Assembly: GCA_024256245.1 (NCBI GenBank)
Contig: JAKLZD010000118.1
Span: 1-25,053 of the forward strand
Origin: Candidatus Methylarchaceae archaeon HK01M
GTDB lineage: Archaea > Thermoproteota > Nitrososphaeria > Nitrososphaerales > JACAEJ01
DNA length: 25,053 nucleotides
Direction of reading: 5' to 3'
This document shows, piece by piece, positions 1 to 7,533 of this stretch. The notes under the pieces were generated by a model. It was not told the DNA's origin. It saw nothing but the letters and a program-made list of their open reading frames with translations, and made no database searches. The stretch's first letter is position 1. Every line of letters begins with the position of its first letter. The position numbers and the translations under genes were made by a program.

Positions 1-447
1 GATGATATCAACCCAGAGACCGAGTTTGAGCTGTTCTGTAAGGATAGAAGGGAGGATGTCGAGAATAACATAAAGCCTGCCTTGAAAAGGAGGGACATTG
101 TTATCATGGATAGATACTATCTTTCAAATATCGCTTATCAAGGAGCCAGAGGCCTCGATGCTGACTTTATTGAGAAAGAGAACATTTTCGCTCCTAAGCC
201 CGACCTTGTTATTATCTTGGATCTGCCTCCTAAGACCGCCCTCTCACGAATCAAAGATAGAGCTTCCAAACTGAATCTTTTTGAGAAGGAGCTGTACTTG
301 ATTAAAGTGAGGGAAATCTTCAAAAAGAGATTCTCAGAAAGACCTTACGTTAAGATAATCGATGGCGAGCAGCCTGTGCACGTTGTTTCAGAGAAGATTC
401 GAGAATTCCTACAACCTCTTATTGAAAAACTAGAAGAGAGCCCATAA
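1..447 (+). CDS. tmk: Thymidylate kinase (dTMP kinase), 3' part
   Basis: The reading frame is open from base 1, so the gene begins outside the window and 148 C-terminal residues are present. The product would phosphorylate dTMP to dTDP in the cytosol for DNA precursor synthesis. The diagnostic stretch is DRYYLSNIAYQGARG, the DRY-plus-AYQGA substrate motif of bacterial/archaeal dTMP kinases. It is followed by a hydrophobic strand ending in LDLPPKTALSRI (nucleoside-kinase D-x-P-x2-AL-x-RI) and a short LID-like part. The N-terminal P-loop lies upstream and cannot be seen. An in-frame TTG at 82 is internal, because homologous sequence continues upstream of it. The gene converges on a small minus-strand gene only 4 bases away. 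Family assignment is firm; the length of the full protein is unknown. Confidence 0.93.
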   Translation, partial: DDINPETEFELFCKDRREDVENNIKPALKRRDIVIMDRYYLSNIAYQGARGLDADFIEKENIFAPKPDLVIILDLPPKTALSRIKDRASKLNLFEKELYLIKVREIFKKRFSERPYVKIIDGEQPVHVVSEKIREFLQPLIEKLEESP

Positions 448-451
448 TGAG

Positions 452-655
452 CTAAACTTCTAACGACTTAAGAATGTCTTCAACCCTTCTCTTGCCCAAT
501 ATCTTTATCAAACTATCCTTAGATTCTTCTCCTCTCCATGAATTAAGGATGTATATCACAGAATCCCTTACACCAGGGCTCAAATCGCGAAGAGCCTCTT
601 CTATGAACTTCTTTCTCTCTTTAAGAAGGTCCTTGGGTCTGAAGACTTCGCCCAT
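452..655 (-). CDS. Small conserved-looking alpha-helical protein, unknown function
   Basis: This encodes 67 residues with no family I recognise. The sequence is highly charged and predicted helical throughout: a basic/acidic N-terminal helix (KDLLKERKKFIEEALRDL), a central segment with a Trp-Arg-Gly turn, and a C-terminal helix (RRVEDILKSLEV). There is no signal peptide, membrane segment or metal motif. It looks genuine for two reasons. It has an ATG start with a TATA-like box (677-685) centred about 26 nt upstream, fitting leaderless transcription. Its composition is also much more protein-like than the overlapping plus-strand frame. It is divergent from the HD-domain gene and convergent with tmk. 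A small nucleic-acid-binding or regulatory role is possible but only a guess. Confidence 0.6.
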   Translation of the reverse strand: MGEVFRPKDLLKERKKFIEEALRDLSPGVRDSVIYILNSWRGEESKDSLIKILGKRRVEDILKSLEV

Positions 656-676
656 ATTATAAATTAACTTAGAGAT

Positions 677-685
677 CTTATAAAT
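677..685 (-). promoter_or_regulatory. TATA-like box for the 67-aa gene
   Basis: Read on the minus strand this is ATTTATAAG, centred about 26 nt before the ATG at 655. No Shine-Dalgarno lies between, which fits a leaderless mRNA. Confidence 0.5.
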
Positions 686-755
686 GTCACTTTAGTCAGA
701 GCATTTTATGAAGGACAACATACTTAAAAACTCTAGAAGAATTGTACAATAGACT

Positions 756-2045
756 TTGAAATTTATAGGCGAAATAAGAGACCCAGTTCATGGATACATT
801 CATATAACGGATGTAGAGAGAGAAACCATCGATACAAGTATCTTTCAAAGGCTAAGAAGGATTCGACAACTTGCAGGGGCAAATCTAACATATCCTGGTG
901 CTCAGCATACTCGTTTTGAGCATTCTTTAGGTACTATGTATCTTGCTGGATTGGCTGGTTCTTCTCTTTCCTCAAAGACTCATATCACAGAAGATGATAT
1001 TCAAGAGCTAAGATTGTCGGCTTTGCTTCATGATGTTGGCCATGGTCCTTTCTCTCATCTCTTCGAAGAGGCTCTAACAGAGAAGAAGGATATAACTCAT
1101 GAAGATATCTCACAGAGGATCATTAGAGAAACTGAGATCAAAGATGTAATAGAAAAGCACGGCTTTGATTCTAAAGATATATCAGAGTTGGCTCTGGGTC
1201 TATCCCCAAAGATACCCAGGTTCATGAATGAGATAATAGCAGGAGGTCTGAGCGTGGATATAATGGATTATCTTCTTAGAGACTCGTACTTCACTGGAGT
1301 AGAGTATGGTAGAGTAGATGTACATAGGCTTATAAACTCCTTTGAAATCGTTGATGAAAGATTAGCCATAGATCAAGCTGCTCTCTACGCATTTGAAGCC
1401 TTTACAATAGCCCGCTATGAAATGTTCAAAGCGGTATACTTCCACAAAACAGTAAGAGCTGCTCAGGCTATGCTGATTCGTTCTATAATCCTTGCTGATG
1501 ATGGATTGAACTTTACAGATGTTGGGGATTTGAAGAATTACCTTCGACTCACAGATGAATCGACCCTTGCAAAACTTATAGATCTAGAGCCTAAGAGCAG
1601 AGAGTTGAATCAAGCGAAGCAACTAGCAATAGGTTATAGAGATAGGAGGCTGATAAAATGTGTGTTCGAGAAGATAGTCCATAGAAAGGATAGATTCATA
1701 GAAAGGATCCTGAACCAGAAGAGCATAAGAGATAAGATATCCATAGGAATAGCAGATGAGGCTGGGGTGGATCCTGACATGATCTTTTTCGATGTCCCCA
1801 CAACGCCTTCCGTGCCTTACACTTCTTCACGTCAGTCTCTCTCTTCTATAACTTTGGTACGTAAAACTAGTGAAGGGATATCCTATGAGACCGTTCCTAT
1901 AAAGGATCTAGCTTTGGTGGGAGCGATTATGGGGTATATGGACATAATCCGAATATACACGCAAGCCGAGCATAGATCCAAGGCAGAGAAGGCTGTAGAG
2001 GCTTTCTTCGGCAGAGAGGGCTATTCGACCAAAGTATCTATGTGA
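756..2045 (+). CDS. HD-domain phosphohydrolase (dNTPase/SAMHD1-like)
   Basis: A 429-aa soluble protein of the HD superfamily branch that includes SAMHD1 and prokaryotic dNTP triphosphohydrolases. The opening DPVHGYIHIT and FQRLRRIRQL segments are the family's usual N-terminus. Metal-site residues are visible: H51/R53/H56 in QHTRFEHSLG, H92-D93 in LLHDVGHGPFSH, and the Asp cluster in SVDIMDYLLRDSYFTG (about 166-181). Family members hydrolyse nucleotides, often dNTPs, but the substrate here cannot be read from sequence. The start is TTG at 756; there is no Shine-Dalgarno, and a TATA-like ACTTAAAAA (722-730) lies about 30 nt upstream. The C-terminal 100 residues are less conserved. It stands alone between divergent and convergent minus-strand genes. 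Confidence 0.88.
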   Translation: MKFIGEIRDPVHGYIHITDVERETIDTSIFQRLRRIRQLAGANLTYPGAQHTRFEHSLGTMYLAGLAGSSLSSKTHITEDDIQELRLSALLHDVGHGPFSHLFEEALTEKKDITHEDISQRIIRETEIKDVIEKHGFDSKDISELALGLSPKIPRFMNEIIAGGLSVDIMDYLLRDSYFTGVEYGRVDVHRLINSFEIVDERLAIDQAALYAFEAFTIARYEMFKAVYFHKTVRAAQAMLIRSIILADDGLNFTDVGDLKNYLRLTDESTLAKLIDLEPKSRELNQAKQLAIGYRDRRLIKCVFEKIVHRKDRFIERILNQKSIRDKISIGIADEAGVDPDMIFFDVPTTPSVPYTSSRQSLSSITLVRKTSEGISYETVPIKDLALVGAIMGYMDIIRIYTQAEHRSKAEKAVEAFFGREGYSTKVSM

Positions 2046-2092
2046 GATAATAAAATCGAGATATAATCTGGATTAATTTAAAAGACCAAGAA

Positions 2093-2107
2093 ATGCCCAT
2101 AGGGCAT
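2093..2107. other. Perfect 6-bp hairpin between convergent genes
   Basis: ATGCCC (2093-2098), loop ATA, GGGCAT (2102-2107). It sits in the 97-bp gap between the converging HD and B3/B4 genes. It could mark 3' ends on both strands, but no U-tract follows it, so a terminator call is weak. Confidence 0.3.
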
Positions 2108-2142
2108 AAAGGTTGCAGAACAGATAGAAACGATCCCACTAT

Positions 2143-2811
2143 TCAATCGGTCGAACTTTTCATCCCACCACAAAACTTCGTTATATATTCTACGGCTATA
2201 TCTGAAGTATCTATCAGTTCCTCCTTACTTATCCCAGGAACGCCACATATCATCAGTAAAACTTTCTTCGTTGCTTCTGTTACTTTGGTCTCATCAGCAT
2301 CTCTATATGGATAAATTGCCACTAGCTTTACATCATCAGAAACTATTATCTCGCCACCTTGTAATTCCTTTGGCTCACTCATACCTATCCCTAAGAATAC
2401 CTCTCCTTCTCTTGAAAGCCTCATTCTAAGATCGCCTTGAAGTCTATCTTCATCAAAGGCTGCTAAAGCGATCCCACTCTTGATGGATGCAAGGTTGTAA
2501 GCATCTACGATATTGTTTATTGTAGGTATTGTCTTGCCTCCGAGAACCCTCCTTATTAATGCCTCAGCCGCTGGTCTTATCTTGGTTGGGTCTATGCCAG
2601 CTCTCCAGAAGAAGTCTCTATAGGCTCTAAAAATGGGGACATCTTTCAGGCTTTCGATATCGTAATTCTCCTTGACTTCCTCGATTATCTTCTCTTTAAA
2701 ATCTTCTAAATCAGGGTTTGTTCGCTCAAACTTTACACCTCTTATATAGATAATCAAGGCTTGCAATCCAGTAAAACGATCTATCAATTCTTGCTCTATC
2801 TTTAGTTCCAT
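2143..2811 (-). CDS. B3/B4 tRNA-binding-domain protein (PheRS beta-like)
   Basis: 222 residues resembling stand-alone proteins with the B3/B4 domain of the phenylalanyl-tRNA synthetase beta chain. Features typical of this group are AYRDFFWRAGIDPTKIRPAAEALIRRVL (about 63-90), then the IPTINNIVDAYNLASIKSGIALAAFD stretch, and a C-terminal alpha/beta part with a GGEIIVSDD strand. Such proteins are thought to bind or edit aminoacyl-tRNA or related substrates; no activity can be assigned here. It has an ATG start and its own TATA-like element (about 2833-2842) 27 nt upstream, so it may be transcribed separately although it follows the aconitase-X small subunit by 48 bp. Confidence 0.8.
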   Translation of the reverse strand: MELKIEQELIDRFTGLQALIIYIRGVKFERTNPDLEDFKEKIIEEVKENYDIESLKDVPIFRAYRDFFWRAGIDPTKIRPAAEALIRRVLGGKTIPTINNIVDAYNLASIKSGIALAAFDEDRLQGDLRMRLSREGEVFLGIGMSEPKELQGGEIIVSDDVKLVAIYPYRDADETKVTEATKKVLLMICGVPGISKEELIDTSDIAVEYITKFCGGMKSSTD

Positions 2812-2832
2812 AGGAGCTGTAAAGGAGAACTT

Positions 2833-2842
2833 GATAATAAAG
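2833..2842 (-). promoter_or_regulatory. TATA-like box for the B3/B4 gene
   Basis: An AT-rich CTTTATTATC-type element on the minus strand, centred about 27 nt before the ATG at 2811. No ribosome binding site lies between. Confidence 0.4.
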
Positions 2843-2859
2843 TTTGGACTTTAGTTGAG

Positions 2860-3267
2860 TTAGTAAAGAATGACGAAACCATCTCTGCCATTCACTATAA
2901 GATCGTCTCCTTCTTTGATAAGAGACAACCCCTCGACCATATCTACAAGGGGTATGTGGGCTATGGCGCAACCAGAGACTGTTATCATGTCGGACCTTAA
3001 ATTGATAATCGCAGAGGGGGCTTTATCCCTCTTCTTCAATTTGTATATCACGTAAGCCCCAACACTACTTCCAATGCTATGGGGAAATATGAAGACTTTT
3101 TTATGAATACTAGAACCGAACAGTTCGTGAGATTTATCGATGATCTTCCCATCTTCTGGGTTTACGCCTCCTAAAAAGGATATTGGAGAGGATGAGATCA
3201 AAGCCTCGCCCCACTCTAGACCATTGACAAGCCCTCTCGCCCTGAATACCCCCCTCATATCATCCAC
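2860..3267 (-). CDS. Phosphomevalonate dehydratase small subunit (aconitase X swivel, DUF126)
   Basis: 135 residues of the aconitase-X swivelling domain. In archaea this small chain pairs with the large chain to dehydrate (R)-5-phosphomevalonate to trans-anhydromevalonate 5-phosphate in the modified mevalonate pathway. Visible signatures are the leading RARGLVNGLEWGEALIS strand, GGVNPEDGKIID, the substrate loop FPHSIGSSVGAYVIYKL, and a C-terminal SGCAIAHIPLVD followed by the DLIVNGRDGFVILY beta-barrel end. The ATG overlaps the end of the large-subunit gene by 8 bp, so the two are translationally coupled. Split subunits are the usual archaeal arrangement; in bacteria the two parts are often fused. 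Confidence 0.92.
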   Translation of the reverse strand: MDDMRGVFRARGLVNGLEWGEALISSSPISFLGGVNPEDGKIIDKSHELFGSSIHKKVFIFPHSIGSSVGAYVIYKLKKRDKAPSAIINLRSDMITVSGCAIAHIPLVDMVEGLSLIKEGDDLIVNGRDGFVILY

Positions 3268-4432
3268 AAACCTCCTTTAACATTTCATGGGTTTCTTTAA
3301 GGGAGACCTTTACATTCTGTGTCCTTTTGAGGTAGTGAGCTGCTTTACACGAGTTCGTGGTAATAACGTCAACTTCAAGATGAGAGATTATAGGTGTAAA
3401 TACGGCACAAGTATTACAGATGAAATCTGCCCCTGCCCCTTCGATCTTATCGGCATAACCTTTTAGCTTTGCTTCTTCGTAAACCCTTCCTGAGCAGAAT
3501 AAGAGGCATCTTTTCTTGAATTTCTTGCCTTCAACAGAATCAGAGATATCATGTATCTCATTCAATCCCAGGTGGGGGCAGCCCAGAACAATTACATCCC
3601 CCTCTTCTGCATCGTTAAGCTCGTCATAAGTCTTTTCAAGATCACCCCTATCAAACTTAACCCCTTCAACATCGACCTTATCTTTTATCAAAAACATTCC
3701 AGCAGCACCAGAGGTTCCTATAGCAGCGCAAAGGGCCTTAGCCTCTGACGATGTGGGACTTTTTATACCTTGAAGCGCCATTGGACCCCTAGCCATCTTC
3801 CCAGCAAAATACCCTAGAAGCCCAAATTTCATAGAGCCAGAAAGTTCATGTGTATCGACAAGGATGGAGAGGGATGGTTTCCTGAATTCTTCAATATGTA
3901 ACTCTGAGTAAGGGGTCTTACCCGTTACTGCACTGGCGAGGGCACTCAACGCACTCTCACGATTTGTCCTTAAATCTAAGATAGAATTTGCGTAGATGGA
4001 TGCAGAGCTCTCAGCCCAACTCACATGGCCACCTTTTGGTGGCGGATGGACCACTTCGTAGGGCGTGCACGTAAATGATTCAGCTACACCCAACTTCTTA
4101 TACGATCTTACTATCTTCATCTGCTCTAAGATATAATCCTCATGAATATTAAAATTGGATGGATTTTTGGGGTCTATTCCAGCAGGATTCACAGTCGTAG
4201 GGATGGTAACTTTAGCGTTTAGACTGAAACCCTCAAGGAACTCTCTCCCATGCTCTCCAATTGTCGAATATGAAACTCCAGAGAGATGGGCAGATGAAAT
4301 TTCTATCAGATGGCTTGCATCTGTAAGGCGACCAACAGACAGAAGTATCCTGTAAGCCATCTCAAGGGCTTCGCCATACTCGCCATCGAGGGCTCTTTCT
4401 TCATAATTGGTAAGGTACAGATATATCACCAA
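3260..4432 (-). CDS. Phosphomevalonate dehydratase large subunit (aconitase X, DUF521)
   Basis: A 390-aa catalytic chain of aconitase X. It begins with the family hallmark LTNYEERALDGEYGEALEMA. It contains FTCTPYE (C122), the HVSWAESSA substrate loop (136-144), GCPHLGLNEI (C285), CNTCAVFTP (C339 and C342) and TNSCKAAHYL (C362); among these are the expected Fe-S ligands. Together with the overlapping small subunit it should form trans-anhydromevalonate phosphate on the route to isopentenyl phosphate and archaeal lipids. The start is TTG at 4432 or GTG at 4429; family proteins usually begin at about the LYLT position. It is divergent from a UbiD-family gene that fits the next reaction, which strengthens the isoprenoid assignment over other aconitase-X substrates such as hydroxyproline derivatives. 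Confidence 0.92.
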   Translation of the reverse strand: MVIYLYLTNYEERALDGEYGEALEMAYRILLSVGRLTDASHLIEISSAHLSGVSYSTIGEHGREFLEGFSLNAKVTIPTTVNPAGIDPKNPSNFNIHEDYILEQMKIVRSYKKLGVAESFTCTPYEVVHPPPKGGHVSWAESSASIYANSILDLRTNRESALSALASAVTGKTPYSELHIEEFRKPSLSILVDTHELSGSMKFGLLGYFAGKMARGPMALQGIKSPTSSEAKALCAAIGTSGAAGMFLIKDKVDVEGVKFDRGDLEKTYDELNDAEEGDVIVLGCPHLGLNEIHDISDSVEGKKFKKRCLLFCSGRVYEEAKLKGYADKIEGAGADFICNTCAVFTPIISHLEVDVITTNSCKAAHYLKRTQNVKVSLKETHEMLKEVCG

Positions 4433-4457
4433 AGATACATATTAATAGATATCTGCT

Positions 4458-4465
4458 GTTTAAAG
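4458..4465. promoter_or_regulatory. TATA-like element shared by divergent isoprenoid genes
   Basis: GTTTAAAG lies about 32 nt before the UbiD start (4494) and about 30 nt before the aconitase-X start (4432). Because the core is nearly symmetrical it could serve either direction. The intergenic space is only 61 bp. Confidence 0.35.
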
Positions 4466-4493
4466 TTCGTTGATCAAGACCCATGATATATAG

Positions 4494-5858
4494 TTGGTGG
4501 TAACCTTGGATAAAAGTGATTCATTGGACTTAAGAAGTTTTCTGAGCATATTGGAGAAAAAGGGGCAGATGGTAAGAATAAAAAAGGAAGTCTCCCCTTT
4601 GTATGAAGTAGCAGCGATGATGAAGAAGCTTGATAGAGGTCCCGCTCTTTTCTTTGAAAAGGTAAGTTCTTCAGATTATCCTCTTGTAAGTGGTGTTTGT
4701 AGCACGAAGGAGAAGATCTGCTTAGCCATCGATACAACTTTAGAAGATCTTCATAAGAAGATTTCTTCATCCATTACAAATCCCATAAGTCCTAAAATTG
4801 TAAAGAATGCATCATTTAAGGAGTATTCTGAAAAGCCAAGGTTAAGTAGGTTTCCTATAATAAAGCATTATAAGAAGGATGCTGGAAGGTATATAACGGC
4901 CGGTGTAGTGTTTGTAAGGAACATAGAGACGAAGACCCAGAATACATCTATACATCGATTGCTCCTCCTTGACGATAACCATTTAGCTATACGTGTAGTG
5001 GAAGGGAGACATCTTCACAGATGCCTACAACTTTCAAAGCAGATAAGAAAGCCCCTTGAAGTGGCGATAGCCATCGGCATTCATCCAGCAGTTTCTTTGG
5101 CTGCTGCTTGCCAAGTACCTTACGGTATGGATGAGATGGGCATGGCAAACTCCATCTTAAAAGGTGCTTTAAAACTTTCAAAGTGTGAAGATGTAGATTT
5201 AAGCGTTCCAGTCAACTCTGAGATAGTATTGGAAGGTAGATTCATGATAGATAGGGAAGATGAGGAGTTCATGACAGATATGCTGAACACATACGACCAC
5301 CCTAGGATGCAACCAGTCATTGAGGTAACGAATATCCTTCATAGAAAAGACCCCATCTATCAAGGGTTACTTCCAGCTGGGAGCGAGCACCGATTACTCA
5401 TGTCTCTGCCTGTAGAGATAAAACTCTTTGAAGGAGTAAAAAATACTGTGCCAGCAACCAAAGCTGTATATTTAACAGATGGTGGGTGTAATTGGCTACA
5501 TGCAGTTATTCAGATAAAAAAGACCCATGAAGGAGAGCCGAAGAATGCGATACTATCAGCCTTTGCCAACCATCCATCATTGAAATTGGCTATAGTTGTA
5601 GATGATGATATAGATCCAAAAGATATTCAAAGTGTAGAGTTCGCCCTGGCTACACGCTTCCAAGGCGATAGAGATCTTATAGTTGTACAGAATGTCAAGG
5701 GATCGAGCTTAGACCCTTCAAGTGATCAAGATCACCTTCTTACAACCAAAGTTGGTATAGACGCAACGATGAGCCTTTTTACACAGAAGGAGAAGTTCGA
5801 GATAGCAAAGATACCCGGCGAGGACTCTATAGATGTTAAAGATTATCTTGTTTTATAG
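4494..5858 (+). CDS. UbiD-family decarboxylase, probable anhydromevalonate phosphate decarboxylase
   Basis: 454 residues of the UbiD family, which use prenylated FMN made by a UbiX partner that is not in this window. The fold is seen from LRSFLSILEKKGQMVRIKKEV through AGVVFVRN, LAIRVVEGRHLHR, the AIAIGIHPAVSLAAA strand, EEFMTDMLNTYDHPRMQPVIEV (the family's E-x-F/T-G-x-YD region) and LAIVVDDDIDPKD. In archaea one such enzyme decarboxylates trans-anhydromevalonate 5-phosphate to isopentenyl phosphate. The divergent neighbour makes exactly that substrate, so this role is inferred from context; another aromatic or acrylic acid is possible. TTG 4494, GTG 4497 and TTG 4506 are candidate starts; the last has GGTGG just upstream. 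It overlaps the next gene's 3' end by 23 bp, tail to tail. Confidence 0.9.
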   Translation: MVVTLDKSDSLDLRSFLSILEKKGQMVRIKKEVSPLYEVAAMMKKLDRGPALFFEKVSSSDYPLVSGVCSTKEKICLAIDTTLEDLHKKISSSITNPISPKIVKNASFKEYSEKPRLSRFPIIKHYKKDAGRYITAGVVFVRNIETKTQNTSIHRLLLLDDNHLAIRVVEGRHLHRCLQLSKQIRKPLEVAIAIGIHPAVSLAAACQVPYGMDEMGMANSILKGALKLSKCEDVDLSVPVNSEIVLEGRFMIDREDEEFMTDMLNTYDHPRMQPVIEVTNILHRKDPIYQGLLPAGSEHRLLMSLPVEIKLFEGVKNTVPATKAVYLTDGGCNWLHAVIQIKKTHEGEPKNAILSAFANHPSLKLAIVVDDDIDPKDIQSVEFALATRFQGDRDLIVVQNVKGSSLDPSSDQDHLLTTKVGIDATMSLFTQKEKFEIAKIPGEDSIDVKDYLVL

Positions 5859-6201
5859 GTCCTATGCTTTTTAAGATTTCCTTGACTTCATTTAATAACT
5901 TCTTCACTATCTGTGAGTCTATGGGGGTTAGAATGTATAACGATACTACTGCAATCCCCTTGACAATCATAGATGTAAACTCAGCAAATACTCTTGAATA
6001 GATATCGCCAAACCTGCTTGGGAAGATAGAAGTAGAATTCGCCCTATCTCCTACCTTTACAGACAAAGCCATAGAGCCTAACTTTATCTCTTCTCCCTCA
6101 GAAATTATCAAGAAGCAACCATTCTTTACCCTCAGCACTTGAATATAGAACTCTCTTCCATTCGCTACTACTTTCTTATTAGGGGAAAGACTCGAATTCA
6201 A
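5836..6201 (-). CDS. Small protein resembling proteasome assembly chaperone PAC4 (Pba4-like)
   Basis: 121 residues, last in the exosome superoperon. I see no catalytic or metal motif. The pattern resembles eukaryotic PAC4/Pba4: a first strand FYIQVLRVKNGCFLIIS, then LGSMALSVKV, STSIFPSRFGD, a long helix FAEFTSMIVKG, a strand IAVVSLYIL and a C-terminal helix VKKLLNEVKEILKS. The order and spacing match the PAC4 FHVMRL / FLWVG / LAVAM / STSLLGD / VFVSYNL / C-terminal helix series from memory. Similarity is weak, so treat it as a fold-level guess. The start is TTG 6201, preceded by AGGAAG at 5-6 nt spacing and 22 bp after pcc1. Placement in one operon with psmA supports a proteasome role; the alternative is an uncharacterised archaeal family. 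Confidence 0.6.
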   Translation of the reverse strand: MNSSLSPNKKVVANGREFYIQVLRVKNGCFLIISEGEEIKLGSMALSVKVGDRANSTSIFPSRFGDIYSRVFAEFTSMIVKGIAVVSLYILTPIDSQIVKKLLNEVKEILKSIGPIKQDNL

Positions 6202-6223
6202 ATCTTACTTCCTAGCAATTGGT

Positions 6224-6514
6224 CTATGATTTTTTGATTACTCCTTTATACAATCTTACTATCATACCTATTAGTCTCAGATAAGAATTCATCCCAGCCC
6301 TCAACTGGGAAATATCTCCTCCTTTTAAATTTAAGGTCAACCTATCATTGTCATGAGTGATCTCGACCCTAAGGCGTGATCTTGATATTAAATCTGGCTT
6401 TAAAGCTAGGCAGGCAATCTGAGCCAGATCTTTTTCTAAGCTAGTCTCTATTCTAGCTTTCAATCCTTTGATTAGGTACTCTTTTTTAGGAGGTTTTGCT
6501 CGGTGTAAAATCAT
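6224..6514 (-). CDS. pcc1: KEOPS complex subunit Pcc1
   Basis: 96 residues of the CTAG/Pcc1 family. The recognised parts are the first strand and helix KARIETSLEKDLAQIACLALKPD, the central strands RLRVEITHDNDRLTLNLKGGD and the signature helix LRAGMNSYLRLIGMIV. Pcc1 is the small dimerising subunit of KEOPS (Kae1-Bud32-Cgi121-Pcc1), which makes the threonylcarbamoyl group of t6A37 in ANN-decoding tRNAs. The ATG at 6514 lies inside the eL43 gene (29-bp overlap). That gives about 14 more N-terminal residues than usual, and a later start such as the TTG before KARIE cannot be excluded. Pcc1 next to L37Ae is a recurrent archaeal gene order. Confidence 0.88.
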   Translation of the reverse strand: MILHRAKPPKKEYLIKGLKARIETSLEKDLAQIACLALKPDLISRSRLRVEITHDNDRLTLNLKGGDISQLRAGMNSYLRLIGMIVRLYKGVIKKS

Positions 6515-6713
6515 AAGCCCTTCCAGCTATGGTGAAGCTACACGACCTGCACTCCCAGATACCTGCACTTTTTCTCTTTAAATTCCATCTACCACAGCTG
6601 GGGCACTTCCTCTTCAGCTTTAGAGTGGCAAATACCCTCCCATACCTCTTTCTCAAAGTTGAGCCATACTTGGCGCCAAGCCCTTTCAGACTACGTCTTT
6701 TACCCTTTGGCAT
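6486..6713 (-). CDS. rpl37ae: Large ribosomal subunit protein eL43 (L37Ae)
   Basis: A 75-aa zinc-ribbon ribosomal protein. C37/C40 (CPSCG) and C55/C58 (CRSC) form the zinc site; WECRSCSFTIAGRAY is the family signature. The basic N-terminus [24 protein letters not shown] contacts 23S rRNA. The ATG at 6713 lies within the last codons of rrp42 (14-bp overlap), so translation is probably coupled. The length is normal for archaeal eL43. Confidence 0.96.
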   Translation of the reverse strand: MPKGKRRSLKGLGAKYGSTLRKRYGRVFATLKLKRKCPSCGRWNLKRKSAGIWECRSCSFTIAGRAYDFTPSKTS

Positions 6714-7533
6714 CTTTAATGCTCTTCTTTATGATTTCTCTAATTTCCTTTGCCTTAGCTTTAGCGATTTCGACAGCCAGTTTGACTTGATTGAAGTCTA
6801 GGGTCCCGGGCTGACCTTTCTGTCCTGCACGGATCTTCCCATCATCATCGAATGTAAAGGTTATTCTAGCGTCCATGACTGCCTCCTCTTCAGATGTTGG
6901 GTCTACTATAAATTCGCTATCTATTTTAGCAAGAGTTATAGATATGGGGATACAGTTTATTTGTAAAGGTATCGACTCATCTTCTTGTTTTATCTGTCCA
7001 TCCTGACCTACAGAAGACTTTGGCATAGTAGACGTAGCAATTGAAGCAACAGTAGCATACGATGCAGCATCGAATAAATTACCATCGGTATCCAGAATAT
7101 CCACATCGACGAAGAGAGCATGTACCTTCTTCCCAGAGATCAATACAAGCTTTGAAAGATCGACCATCTTAGACTCTCTAATTCCTCGATCTACAACTCT
7201 AGCTAACTCTATAGCCTCTTCATCAGGGGGGCCTGGCTCTGCGTAAGCCGAAGAGAGAGGTAATACTTCTACATTTACAACTAAAAGTCCCATTTCTGGT
7301 GTATCCGGAAATGGTTCACCTATCTCTATCTTTACGCCTGCTATTACTTGAGTATTGCCGATCTGAACTCGAGCCGAACCATTGGCCTTTTCTATAATGC
7401 CAGTCTCGATCTTAATAGGACGAAAATCAAGTAAGCCTCTACCATCCAACCTTTTCCCCTTTGATAAAAACTCGACTATTTGCGCCTTTCTTAACCGCTC
7501 AACTACTACTGCTTTTTTCACAGCTGACATCAT
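6700..7533 (-). CDS. rrp42: Exosome complex non-catalytic RNase PH subunit Rrp42
   Basis: 277 residues of the RNase PH fold. Rrp42 alternates with Rrp41 in the hexameric ring of the archaeal exosome, which degrades RNA 3' to 5' phosphorolytically and can add A-rich tails. Recognised parts are [53 protein letters not shown] and [14 protein letters not shown]. The acidic catalytic pair of Rrp41 is absent, as expected for the Rrp42 chain, which contributes RNA-binding residues instead. The start is ATG 7533, overlapping the rrp41 stop as ATGA; ATG 7530 follows immediately. It is part of a tightly packed minus-strand operon. Confidence 0.96.
   Translation of the reverse strand: MMSAVKKAVVVERLRKAQIVEFLSKGKRLDGRGLLDFRPIKIETGIIEKANGSARVQIGNTQVIAGVKIEIGEPFPDTPEMGLLVVNVEVLPLSSAYAEPGPPDEEAIELARVVDRGIRESKMVDLSKLVLISGKKVHALFVDVDILDTDGNLFDAASYATVASIATSTMPKSSVGQDGQIKQEDESIPLQINCIPISITLAKIDSEFIVDPTSEEEAVMDARITFTFDDDGKIRAGQKGQPGTLDFNQVKLAVEIAKAKAKEIREIIKKSIKDAKG

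Noticed and set aside
82..447. Complete 121-aa kinase starting at TTG 82
   Set aside because: The same frame is open to base 1 and upstream residues continue the thymidylate kinase pattern, so the gene is truncated by the window edge.
4474..4770. 98-codon minus-strand frame over the start of the UbiD-family gene
   Set aside because: Low-complexity Ser/Leu/Pro translation opposite clear UbiD coding sequence.
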